Made by a program: the position numbers and the translations under genes
The notes under the pieces: model-generated
What the model was told of the DNA's origin: nothing
Databases searched by the model: none
What the model saw: the letters and a program-made list of their open reading frames with translations, nothing else
Shown: positions 6,331 through 14,273 of the stretch, piece after piece
Position numbering within the stretch: the first letter of the stretch is position 1
How the letters are laid out: each line of letters opens with the position of its first letter
Origin: Treponema sp.
GTDB taxonomy: Bacteria > Spirochaetota > Spirochaetia > Treponematales > Breznakiellaceae
DNA: 26,912 nucleotides
NCBI GenBank assembly: GCA_031272575.1
Contig: JAISTO010000156.1
Span: 1-26,912, forward strand
Direction of reading: 5' to 3'

Positions 6331-7500
6331 ATGAAAAAATTGACGGCAGCGGCGGGGGTTATCCTTTGCGCCGCTTTGGCAGCGGGACTTGCGGGCTGTT
6401 CGGGCAAGCAGGTCATCAAAATCGGCTTTAACATCCCCCTTACGGGCGATTCGCCGAAGATCGGTGAGGGCGCAAAGTACGCCGCCGAATTGATCCGCAA
6501 GGACGTCGAAGCCGCGGGCGGGCTCGAAGTGGGCGGCGTTAAGTACGCGCTCGAGTTCATTTATGTGGACAATGAACTGAAGCCCGAATCGGCAGTGAGC
6601 GCGGCATACCGCCTCATCGAGCAGGACAAGGTGCTGGCGGTCATTGGTCCCGAGGGCTCGGGCAGGGCCAACCCCGCGGGCGGCGTGAACAACGAACTGA
6701 AAACGCCGATGATCTCGCCCTGGGCGACGAATCCGACGGTCACCCTCGACCGGCCTTACGTCTTCCGCGCCTGCATCCTCGACCCCGTACAGGCGACTTC
6801 CGCCGCGGCCTTCCTCAGCAAGCAGTTCCCGGATGTCGCGAAAGTAGCGGTCATGTACAACATCGACGACGACTACTCGAAGGGCCTGGCGGAGTTCTTC
6901 CGCGAGGTGTGGATCGGCAAGAAGGGCCTGGATTCGGTGGCGGCCTTCGAGAGTTTCGGCCAGAAGGATCAGGATTTCTCCACGCAACTTACCCGCATAG
7001 TGGCGTCCGAGGCGCAGATGCTCTACCTGCCCGCGTACTACAACCATGTGGGCCTCATTGTCTCGCAGATAAAGGACCTGGGCTGGGGGGACAAGCCTAT
7101 CTTCGGCAGTGACTCCTGGGGCTCCGCGGACCTCTGGGAGGCGTCGAAGGGCCTTGTCGCGGGCTGCTACTTCACCACGCACTACGCGGCGGCCGGCGCA
7201 ACCGGCGCGACCAAAGACTTCATCGACGCGTACAATGCCGCTTACGGCTACGTACCGGACGATGTTGCCGCGCTCTCGTTCGACGCGACGAAGATCATCC
7301 TGAAGGCGGTGCAGGACGCGGGCATTAGCGGAGACCTCAAGAAAGACCGCGACGCGATCCGCGCTGCTATCGTGGCGATAAAGGACTTCCCCGGCATTAC
7401 GGGCAGCATCACCTTTAACGAAAACGGCGATCCCTACAAGCCCGCTGTGGTCGTGCGCGTCAACGAGGCCGGCGAGTTCGAGTTTGTAGAAAGTCTCTAA
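6331..7500 (+). CDS. Branched-chain amino-acid ABC transporter substrate-binding lipoprotein (LivK-like)
   Basis: A 389-residue type I periplasmic binding protein. The signal peptide ends in a good lipobox (LAGC, Cys23), so it should be anchored to a membrane as a lipoprotein. The mature part begins IKIGFNIPLTGDSPKIGEG, the typical opening of the Leu/Ile/Val-binding family, and continues with the usual AVIGPEGSGRA and PMISPWATNP segments. The start at 6331 has an AAGGAG site seven to eight bases upstream; a longer reading from 6271 would begin in the promoter. The permease gene follows after 48 bp. The substrate could be branched-chain amino acids, other amino acids, amides or urea; the family alone does not decide. 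Confidence 0.9.
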   Translation: MKKLTAAAGVILCAALAAGLAGCSGKQVIKIGFNIPLTGDSPKIGEGAKYAAELIRKDVEAAGGLEVGGVKYALEFIYVDNELKPESAVSAAYRLIEQDKVLAVIGPEGSGRANPAGGVNNELKTPMISPWATNPTVTLDRPYVFRACILDPVQATSAAAFLSKQFPDVAKVAVMYNIDDDYSKGLAEFFREVWIGKKGLDSVAAFESFGQKDQDFSTQLTRIVASEAQMLYLPAYYNHVGLIVSQIKDLGWGDKPIFGSDSWGSADLWEASKGLVAGCYFTTHYAAAGATGATKDFIDAYNAAYGYVPDDVAALSFDATKIILKAVQDAGISGDLKKDRDAIRAAIVAIKDFPGITGSITFNENGDPYKPAVVVRVNEAGEFEFVESL

Positions 7501-7507
7501 AGGAGGC

Positions 7508-7545
7508 AGGGGGGGAGGGCTGTTACCTTCCCCCTCCCGCTTTTC
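7508..7545 (+). terminator. Possible attenuator/terminator hairpin between binding protein and permease
   Basis: A G-rich arm (about 7508-7520) can pair, with wobble pairs and mismatches, with a C-rich arm (about 7530-7540), followed by GCTTTT. It could lower expression of the permease relative to the abundant binding protein. The pairing is imperfect. Confidence 0.3.
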
Positions 7546-7548
7546 ATT

Positions 7549-8457
7549 ATGTCGTCGGTACTGCAGAACATATTTAACGCGCTGCAATGGGGCAGTTTCT
7601 ACTCGATGATTGCCCTGGGCTACTGCCTCGTATACGGGGTGCTGCGCCTTATCAACTTTGCGCATGGGGATATCTTTATGGCCGCCTGCTACGGGGCCTA
7701 CTTTATCGCGACCGCGCTGCTCGCCCGCTTCGCCGGCGCGGGCATCTTCGTCTTTGCCGCGACCCTGGCGCTCACGATGGCCTTTACCGCGCTGCTGGGG
7801 GTTACCATAGAGCGGGTCGCGTACCGCCCGCTCCGCAGCAAGGGAGTGAACCGCCTCTACGTGGTGATCACCGCGCTTATGGTGGGCTTCATCCTCGAAA
7901 ACGGCAACCTGGGGCTCCTGGGCGCGCGGCTGCGCAGTTTCCCCACCATGCTCGACAAGCAGGTCTGGCAGTTGGGCCCGGTGGCGCTCACCAACTTAAA
8001 GGTGCTCGTCATAGGGGCCGCGTTCGCGGTCTTCGGCATCCTGCAGTTCATCGTCAAAAAAACCGTCTTCGGTATGTCGATGCGGGCCATCTCGTACGAC
8101 AAATTCGCCATCCCCCTTATGGGCATCCCCGTGAACCGCGTGATCACCTTTACCTTCGCGCTTGGCTCGGCCCTTGCCGCGGTCGCGGGCATCCTCTTCG
8201 GTATGTCCTATCCGGTGCTCGACCCCTACATGGGGATGATCATCGGGTGGAAGGCCTTTATCGCGGCGGTAGTGGGGGGCATAGGTGAAATCACCGGCGC
8301 GTTCGTGGGGGGCTTCATCCTCGGTTTCATCGAAATCTTTATTGCGGCCTTCTTCCCCTCCAGTTTCAAAGACCTCGTATCCTTCGTCATTCTGTTGATG
8401 ATCCTCGCGATAAAGCCGACCGGTTTCTTCGGCGTGGCGCGCAGCACGAAGATTTAG
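7549..8457 (+). CDS. Branched-chain amino-acid ABC transporter permease (LivH-like)
   Basis: A 302-residue, very hydrophobic inner-membrane protein of normal LivH length. The signature GVLRLINFAHGDIFMAACYGAY near residue 35 and the loop VIGWKAF-AAVVGGIGEITGAFVGGF near 225-260 (the EAA-like contact site for the ATPase) are typical of this family. No ribosome-binding site is obvious before the ATG at 7549, and a G/C-rich hairpin precedes it. It follows the binding-protein gene, so the two should act together in uptake. The usual partners, LivM (second permease) and the ATPases LivG and LivF, are absent; the next gene belongs to an unrelated family. Confidence 0.9.
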   Translation: MSSVLQNIFNALQWGSFYSMIALGYCLVYGVLRLINFAHGDIFMAACYGAYFIATALLARFAGAGIFVFAATLALTMAFTALLGVTIERVAYRPLRSKGVNRLYVVITALMVGFILENGNLGLLGARLRSFPTMLDKQVWQLGPVALTNLKVLVIGAAFAVFGILQFIVKKTVFGMSMRAISYDKFAIPLMGIPVNRVITFTFALGSALAAVAGILFGMSYPVLDPYMGMIIGWKAFIAAVVGGIGEITGAFVGGFILGFIEIFIAAFFPSSFKDLVSFVILLMILAIKPTGFFGVARSTKI

Positions 8458-8475
8458 CGGTCTGCCGGTAACCTC

Positions 8476-8504
8476 TTGATTATACCGCGTGTTTAGTGTA
8501 TGCT
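8476..8504 (+). promoter_or_regulatory. Promoter of the 573-residue unknown gene
   Basis: TTGATT (8476-8481), 17 bp, TATGCT (8499-8504). The start is expected near 8511, about 50 nt upstream of the ATG at 8562. Confidence 0.65.
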
Positions 8505-8522
8505 CCCTGATGCTTTGCCTGT

Positions 8523-8541
8523 CCGTGCGCATTCCGCACGG
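8523..8541 (+). other. Hairpin in the 5' leader of the 573-residue gene
   Basis: A perfect 7-bp stem, CCGTGCG/CGCACGG, with the loop CATTC. It ends about eight bases before the GGAG ribosome-binding site (8549-8552). It could affect translation or mRNA stability. Confidence 0.5.
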
Positions 8542-8561
8542 CGGGGGCGGAGCATACTTTT

Positions 8562-10283
8562 ATGCAAAAAGACACATTGCACAGACTCGCCGCGGAGTTG
8601 AGTCTCGAAGAACGGCATGAACTCCTGGGGAAACTGCGAGAGCACGAGGATTTTCCCCACGATCCCCTCTACAAAGAGGATGACGCCCTTCCGCCGGGCA
8701 CGGACGCCGCCGCCGCCTACGCGCTCCTCCCCTGGTATCTGCGGGTATGGTATTTCATTGTGGGGATCTTCAGCGCGAAGACGGCGCAAAAAGCGTACGA
8801 GGACAGCAAACTCAACTCACTCGCGCGCAAAATCAACGCGGAATTCCCGGGGCTCTACCATCATCAAAAAACGATGCTCTTGCAGGGCTTCTTTGATCAA
8901 ATTGAAAAACTGCGGGACGCGTCGCGCTTTTTTTTCACGGTCCTCGATGCGGGCGTGAACCGGGACAAGGGCGCCTGCTTTGCGTTCCTGGGCTCCCTCG
9001 AAGCGCCGCAGACGCACATGCGGCTCTACGCGGCGTCCAACCCGCGGCTCCTCTGCGAGTCCCGGCCGGAGGCGCAGGAGGCGGAACTGCGCCGCGCCGC
9101 GCTCGGCGCCATGGAGGACGCGATCGCCGGCATCAGCCTCGAGGAGCGGGACGCCCTCTACCTCGACGCGCGGAGCCTCCTCTGCCTGAAAGAACTGTCC
9201 GCCTTTCCCTACGATCGGGTAACTCTGGCCTTCAGCCGTTCCAACGCGGAGGGCGCGGCGGGGGGACAAAAAGGGCTCTGCTGTCCGGCCGCCCTGGTGC
9301 GCGAACTCCTCATACAACTGAACGACATCCTTTTTTCACTCAAGGTGATTCCCCCCATGCCGCTCCTCGAATCGCTCTTCGTGTTTCAGACGCAGAAGCG
9401 CGCGCAGGACGCAAGTTTCAACATGGGGAAGGAACTGGATACGTTTCTGGCAAAGGCGCAGGACTCATTGCAGGTGATCCGCGGCTTCAACCAACTCGTG
9501 CCCCTCAGCGGCATACTCCGCTGCGCGTTAGGCGACCTAAACCTTGCGCCCACAGCCATAGGCGGCGGCGAGGAATGGTTCGTCCTCTACCGCGAATACT
9601 GGAAGCAAAAAATCGAAGAGAATTTCGCCGCGTTCTTTCAGGACAAGCAACGCGCGGACCTGCTGGAAGCGCTGCGGGTCTTTTTAAAGGGGAACGCGAT
9701 AGTCCCCCTGAATAACGCCGAGTCCGAAGCGAACCCCCTCGGCATTCCGGTGAGCGGCAGTTTCTCGCTCGCCTTCCTGCAAAGTTTTTACACGTATGTG
9801 TTTATGCCGCAATTAAACGCGGTGCTCAAACTCATCATGCTCGATGGAGATTTTTTGCGCCGCGAAAACAAGGGTGACTTTACCGGCAGTTACAACACGC
9901 TGGTTACCCTCGAGGACGATATATGCAAGTTTGACCGCAGCCTTTCGCTGGATGGGGATTACGGCAAGCGCTATGCGCTCCTCCGCTCCGACATTACGTC
10001 CCTCCAGTCGAAGCGCCACCGCATGGAACTGCTGATGGAAGAACTTAACTCTGCCGCGAAGGGCATAGCGGCGCGGGCGCAGGAGGCCGCCGCGTCACTT
10101 ATCAACCTGCTGAAGGGCATCTTGAACAACGAGCGGCGCGGCGGCAAATACGAGGGCCTGCTGAACGTCGACATGCTCAGCGCGCGCGACCCCTCGCTTG
10201 CCCGTGGCCTCACCGGTGCGCTCGCCTCACTCCAGGAACTGCTCCGCATCCTCGAAGCGCTCCCCCTGCTCGAGGAGGGGTAG
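8562..10283 (+). CDS. Conserved hypothetical protein, probably spirochaete-specific
   Basis: A 573-residue protein without a signal peptide; one hydrophobic stretch near residue 58-70 (WYLRVWYFIVGIFSAK) might touch the membrane. The rest is mostly predicted helix (many Leu, Glu, Lys and Ala residues), with no catalytic motif I can name. Its opening (LSLEERHELLGKLREHEDF) and overall layout remind me of an uncharacterised family of treponemal proteins, possibly the one catalogued as DUF5312; this is from memory and not verified. The ATG at 8562 has GGAG nine bases upstream. It has its own promoter, so it is not part of the transporter unit. No function is proposed. Confidence 0.75.
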   Translation: MQKDTLHRLAAELSLEERHELLGKLREHEDFPHDPLYKEDDALPPGTDAAAAYALLPWYLRVWYFIVGIFSAKTAQKAYEDSKLNSLARKINAEFPGLYHHQKTMLLQGFFDQIEKLRDASRFFFTVLDAGVNRDKGACFAFLGSLEAPQTHMRLYAASNPRLLCESRPEAQEAELRRAALGAMEDAIAGISLEERDALYLDARSLLCLKELSAFPYDRVTLAFSRSNAEGAAGGQKGLCCPAALVRELLIQLNDILFSLKVIPPMPLLESLFVFQTQKRAQDASFNMGKELDTFLAKAQDSLQVIRGFNQLVPLSGILRCALGDLNLAPTAIGGGEEWFVLYREYWKQKIEENFAAFFQDKQRADLLEALRVFLKGNAIVPLNNAESEANPLGIPVSGSFSLAFLQSFYTYVFMPQLNAVLKLIMLDGDFLRRENKGDFTGSYNTLVTLEDDICKFDRSLSLDGDYGKRYALLRSDITSLQSKRHRMELLMEELNSAAKGIAARAQEAAASLINLLKGILNNERRGGKYEGLLNVDMLSARDPSLARGLTGALASLQELLRILEALPLLEEG

Positions 10284-10290
10284 GGGGAGG

Positions 10291-10414
10291 GGAGAGTAGG
10301 GAGTAGGGAGTGGGGAGTGGCTTGCGCCAGGCTCGTAGGTTGCGCGGACTACCGGACAGTTTCACGGTAGTACGCGCCCCCCACTTGTAAAGCGCACCCT
10401 ACTCCCTACTCCCC
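10291..10414. repeat. Intergenic element with inverted GGGAGTA ends
   Basis: The left end holds GAGTAGGGAGTAGGGAGTGG and the right end CCCTACTCCCTACTCCCC, nearly its reverse complement. Between them a 27-bp module at 10319-10345 (starts GGCTTGCGC, ends GTAGGTTGCGC) recurs in inverted orientation at 25968-25994 with two mismatches. The layout resembles a small non-autonomous element with terminal inverted repeats. A perfect hairpin, GCGGCC-ACA-GGCCGC, follows at 10417-10431. No gene is seen in 10284-10443. Confidence 0.6.
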
Positions 10415-10443
10415 AAGCGGCCACAGGCCGCGCCGCCTCCCTC

Positions 10444-10472
10444 TTGACACTTTCCCCAAAACCCGTCATACT
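10444..10472 (+). promoter_or_regulatory. Promoter of the phase-variable lipoprotein locus, leaderless
   Basis: TTGACA (10444-10449), 17 bp, CATACT (10467-10472). The ATG at 10480 begins seven bases past the -10, where transcription is expected to start. Confidence 0.7.
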
Positions 10473-10479
10473 TCCCAAT

Positions 10480-10671
10480 ATGACAAAGTCATTTTCACCG
10501 TGCGTCCCCCGCTTTTTCGCGGCAGGCGGCACTCTTTTTGCCCCGCTTGCGGGCCTGTCCGCAGCCCCTCCCGCTGAGGCGGCGCGGCGGGCTTTTTCTC
10601 GAAAATCTCCATCGTCAGGGCAGCAAATGAATCAATTTGCCCCCCCCCCCGTGACGCAAAAAACCGCGTAA
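10480..10671 (+). CDS. Leader ORF reading through the C11 tract
   Basis: A 63-residue frame starting MTKSFSPCVPRFFAAG at the predicted transcription start and ending in APPPVTQKTA, then TAA at 10669. A second ATG at 10627 lies in the same frame. The C11 tract is read as APPP. In this tract length the frame ends just downstream; one more C would fuse it to the large lipoprotein. It may therefore be the 5' end of that gene in its OFF state and not a separate peptide. The ending PPP-VTQK is also seen in the leader ORF at 22307-22516. Confidence 0.45.
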   Translation: MTKSFSPCVPRFFAAGGTLFAPLAGLSAAPPAEAARRAFSRKSPSSGQQMNQFAPPPVTQKTA

Positions 10672-13600
10672 AACGGGGGCTCCTCCTCGCGCTTGTTGTC
10701 CTTTTTGGGGCGGCGTGTAAAACGCCCACCGGCTCCGAAACCGGCCCCCGTTACGGGAGCGAGTTTTGGGGCGAATGGCTCCGCATAGACGCGGACGAAG
10801 CGTGGTATATCACCAGCAATACCATTACCGTAAACGGCGAATCCTACCCCGGGACGCCGCGCCTCGAAAAGCAGTCCGCGCGGGTCATCAGGGTGACGGA
10901 GGCAGGCGGCACGTGTTGCCTCTACGCCTCGCGAGTCGCCAATGCGCAGGTGAGCGGCGCACTCGCTGACGCCGGCGCGGGGCGGAGCGTCGCAGGCGTC
11001 GAGGTGACTCTGGTCAACCTGAACGACGCGGCCAACACAGTGACGGCAACAACCGCAAGTGACGGCAGTTTTACCGCGCAGGGCCTTATCCCGGGGGATG
11101 AGTACGAACTGCGCGCCGCAGGTGACACCGCGCGCGTAAAACCCATTGCAAACGGTGACCACCTCGGGACGCTCCACCTCACGGGCGGGGGCGTTAACTT
11201 CAAGGCAAGCATCGCGCCAGCGGATGCGCCGACCGACCTGAACTGCCTCTATGCGGACGCTTCCTGCGATTTCACTTTGATCATCGAAAATACCGGCAGC
11301 GCAAACTGTGCTTCCGTCACCTATCATCTTGACTTCGAGGAAGGGCTGGTCAAAGTGGCCGCCCCGAACACGCCCCTGCTTCATGGCAGCCTCGACGCGG
11401 GAGCGCGCTTCACCGTGCCGGTGACGCTCAGGTGCGAGCCTTTCGAGGCGGAATATATTTTCAAAAAAATCTCCATCACCCTTACTGATGACTTTACGTC
11501 AAAAACGTTCAGCGATTCGGTGTCGCTCCGCTTTCACAAGACGCCGGTGACGTTCAGCGCCGCCTCGGCGCATCCTGTGCGGGGCGTGATCGTCACCCCA
11601 ACCGCGCAGGCGCGGCGTTTTTCCACGCAGGGGCAGGGCGCGGCATCGTCTTTCACCCTGCCCTGGTCGGCGCAGCCTTATCTGGCGGTGTTTTCCGGCG
11701 CCGCGCTCGAGGCAGGTTCCGCGTACTCGTTTGGCGTGAACCGGGCGCCCGACACGGACTTTGCCGGTTTTTCGAATCCGACCAAAGATGAACCCAATGA
11801 CACGGAGGATGCCGCAACGCCGTTTGTGTCGGAGGGGAAAGTGACGTCATATCTTCATAAAAATGATGTTGACTACTATGCGCTCAATCTTGACGGCTGC
11901 AAACTGCTTGCGATGACGGATTATGCGTTCAAGGACGAAGCCGCAAATACGGTGAGCATGGTAACGAGCGGCGCATCTTCGTTTCTGGATCTCACGCTGA
12001 CGAACAACACCCTGACGGCGATGAACGGCGTTGCGGTGACGCTGTCGTCAACGAGCGGCTATGTCACGGTGATGAATGGCGCCGCGCAGATCGGCACGGT
12101 GAGTGCGGGCGCTTCAAACGGGACAAGCGGGGCGCTGCAATGCGCGATCGCCGCGGCCTGCCCCATGGGAACCGTGCTGCCGTTCACGCTGCATTTTTCA
12201 AACGCGCTTGGCGCCGCGTGGACCGAGTCGATAGAGGTGACCACAACCGCGCCCGCGCCCGCCAACGTGCAGGCCGCGCCGCTCAGCAACACTTCGCTTG
12301 CCGTCTCGTGGAACGCCGATGGCATAAGCGGCGCGGAAAAGTACGAGGTGCGTTACAGCACCCGGAATGACGTTGACATGGCGCAGCGTGTCGAGACAAC
12401 GGAAACGAGCGTCACCTTGACCGGCCTCGCCGCGAACACGACTTACTCGGTGTGGGTGCGGGCGCTGTGCGGCGCGATAGCCGGCGCGTCCGCGAGCGCG
12501 AGCGGGAGGACTCTCGTAGACGCGCCAAGCGCAATCGCTGTGAGCCCCGCGGGAGCGCGTGAACTCAGAGTGACCTGGCCGGAAGTCGACGGCGCGACGG
12601 GATATGATCTCTATTACAGTACAACGAATGACAGCGCGGCCGCAACGAAGGAAAGCGATGTTACGATTCCTTATGTCATTCCTGATCTTAACATCGGGAC
12701 GACTTACTATGTGTGGCTGAAAGCGAAGAACGCTCTGGGGGAAAGCGCCTTGAGCGCAGGCGCAAGCGGGGTTCCCGCTCCTGCCGCGCCCACCGGGATA
12801 AACGCGGTTACTTTGTCTGACGAGAGCATACAGGTTTCGTGGGACAGCACCGACGGCGCCTCCGCGTATGACCTGTATTATCACACCAAAAATATCTCTA
12901 GTGCAGCAATGAAGGTGAGTGAGGTGACCAGTCCGCATACGCTTACCGGTCTTTCAAACGGAACGACTTACTATGTGTGGGTGAAGGCGCGGCACGACAC
13001 GGTAGTGACCGATTACAGTATCGGAGTGGACATTATCACAAAACCCGCCGCGCCTGATGGAGTAACCGCGGCCGCGCAGTCTCTGAGCAGCAAATTAATA
13101 CTTACCTGGAATGCGGCGACCGGCGCGGACACCTACACGGTCTACCGGGCAGAGAATGGTGATGGCCCTTTCACTACTCCCATTGCCTCGGGGGTTGCCG
13201 CAACGTCGTATACCGAAACCAGTCTTATGCCGGAAACAACCTATTACTACAAAGTGAGTGCGGTGAATGCGGGAGGGGAAGGCGCATTGAGCGCCGCCGC
13301 GAATGATACCACATGGAAAGTATACGAGATCGGGGACACCGGCCCTGCGGGCGGCATTATTTTCTATGTGTATCCTTATGGCTTTACTTCCAATGGGGTT
13401 ACCTGCTATTACCTCGAAGCCGCGCCCGCTGATTTGGAAAGCACATACCAGTGGGGCGGATATGGCTACAGGTGCAGCGCTGGAACAGCCATTGGCTCAG
13501 GCGCGGCAAACACGGCGGAATTGGCAGCACATAACCACGGCTCCTCTACGAGTGGTTCCGCGTTTCATCCCGCGGCGCAGGCTTGCGCGGATTATGAATA

Positions 13601-13850
13601 CGGCGGCTATGCTGACTGGTTCCTGTCGAGCAAGAATGAGTTGAACTTGATGTACACCAATCTGAAACAGCAGGGGATAGGAGGCTTTGCAAGTACCTAT
13701 TACTGGTCTTCCTCCTGTGTTTCTATGACATACAGCGGCATTGATCCATCAAACGCATGGTGTCAGCATTTCATCTCTGGCGCTCAGGACTACTTCAACT
13801 ACGGCGGTAAGAACTCCGAAAAGTCAGTTCGCGCGGCGCGGGCTTTTTGA
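10627..13850 (+). CDS. Phase-variable FN3/DUF1566 surface lipoprotein, out of frame as sequenced
   Basis: From 10653 to 13850 one frame is open, but it has no ATG, GTG or TTG before the signal peptide (VKRGLLLALVVLFGAAC, lipobox Cys near 10731). The only nearby start, ATG 10627 with AGGG upstream, is one base out of frame because of a C11 tract at 10640-10650; C12 would join them into about 1074 residues. Domains, by nucleotide position: a carboxypeptidase-regulatory-like beta domain (about 10945-11180), CARDB/PPC-like segments (11190-12240), four fibronectin type III domains (12250-13320), and a C-terminal DUF1566/Lcl-type, C-type-lectin-like domain (13336-13850; motifs GDTGPAGGIIFYV, DWFLSSKNELNLMY, YYWSSS, VRAARAF). 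It is likely exposed on the cell surface and binds a ligand. An internal ATG at 10893 would give 985 residues without a signal peptide and is not favoured. Confidence 0.8.
10640..10650. repeat. Homopolymer C11, predicted translational switch
   Basis: Eleven C residues start 13 bases after the A of ATG 10627. In-frame reading into the lipoprotein needs 12 (or 9) C. Slippage of such tracts is a known ON/OFF mechanism for surface proteins, including treponemal poly-G loci. Confidence 0.75.
13694..13850 (+). other. Candidate hypervariable region at the end of the DUF1566 domain
   Basis: From TATTACTGG to the stop this segment encodes the exposed ligand-binding end of a C-type-lectin-like fold. 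It contains a run of NNC codons (GAC TAC TTC AAC TAC GGC, near 13789-13806) that could all derive from AAC. It ends in a 14-nt stretch of only G and C (13830-13843), where retroelement variable regions carry their homing site. No template repeat or reverse transcriptase is in the window, so this is a hypothesis. Confidence 0.4.
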
Positions 13851-14233
13851 GGGGGGGGGAAGGAGGTGAAGCGATAAAAAGTGATGGGAGCGGTTCGCAG
13901 CTCAAGGTGTGCGGACAAAACAGAGAGCGGCGTATTTCGCGCTGCTCTCGAATCACCGTCCTGCGTATGCGGGACGGGAAAACTTTTGCAAGCGCGGCCT
14001 GTGGAAAGGCTGCGCGAAAGGGAGGTGGTTGGAGATATCCGGATGGGAAGGAGTGGGGGGGTGCTTTTCAAAGAACTGGTTCACATAAAGCAGCCCTACT
14101 ATTACAAAATTTGTTTATTAACATTGCTATCCGGGAACTTTTCTCGACTATAATGATGGGGATGTAAAGATGGTATTCCATGTTTACTTGAAAATCACCC
14201 CAATATTTTTGTGGAGCTGGAACAATTTGAGTT
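13851..14233. other. Intergenic region with G9 tract, decayed leader and promoter
   Basis: The region opens with G9 (13851-13859), then AAGGAGGTGA, a ribosome-binding-like site without a well-placed start codon. Around 13900-13935 it resembles 22425-22470 (shared GCGGA-AAAC-GAGAGCG pattern). A hairpin with the core CTGC-GTAT-GCGG lies near 13960-13981. From 14095 the DNA turns AT-rich. I see no convincing gene here; short frames in it read through these elements. Confidence 0.5.
14124..14154 (+). promoter_or_regulatory. Probable promoter of the GIY-YIG gene
   Basis: TTGCTA (14124-14129), a 19-bp spacer and consensus TATAAT (14149-14154) in an AT-rich stretch. The leader to the ATG at 14270 would be about 110 nt and includes the 40-bp repeat. 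Confidence 0.5.
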
Positions 14234-14273
14234 CCGCGTATGCGGGGCACTGTTTGTTTGGAGGTTTTTATGA
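14234..14273 (+). repeat. 40-bp leader repeat, copy 1
   Basis: Identical to 15006-15045. It starts with CCGCGTATGCGGGG (a small hairpin), continues CACTGTTTGTTT, and ends with GGAGGTTTTTATGA, which supplies the ribosome-binding site and start codon of the GIY-YIG gene. Confidence 0.85.

Noticed and set aside
6304..7665. Long open frame antisense to the binding-protein gene
   Set aside because: It is the shadow of a clear LivK-like gene in GC-rich DNA; its composition is Arg/Val/Asp-rich and it has no family features. The same applies to long antisense frames over the isomerase and copper ATPase genes.
10573..10600. GCGCGGC-GGGCTTTTT in the leader resembles the end of the candidate variable region at 13831-13848
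   Set aside because: The match is about 16 bases with a two-base gap in GC-rich DNA; too short to call a retroelement template or a gene remnant.
10893..10895. ATG 10893 as start of the FN3/DUF1566 protein
   Set aside because: It lies after a full signal peptide and lipobox encoded in the same frame, and no ribosome-binding site precedes it; the frameshift at the C tract explains the missing start better.
13799..14071. Minus-strand frame over the end of the DUF1566 gene
   Set aside because: It overlaps the conserved C-terminus of that gene and the G9 tract, and has no ribosome-binding site or family features.
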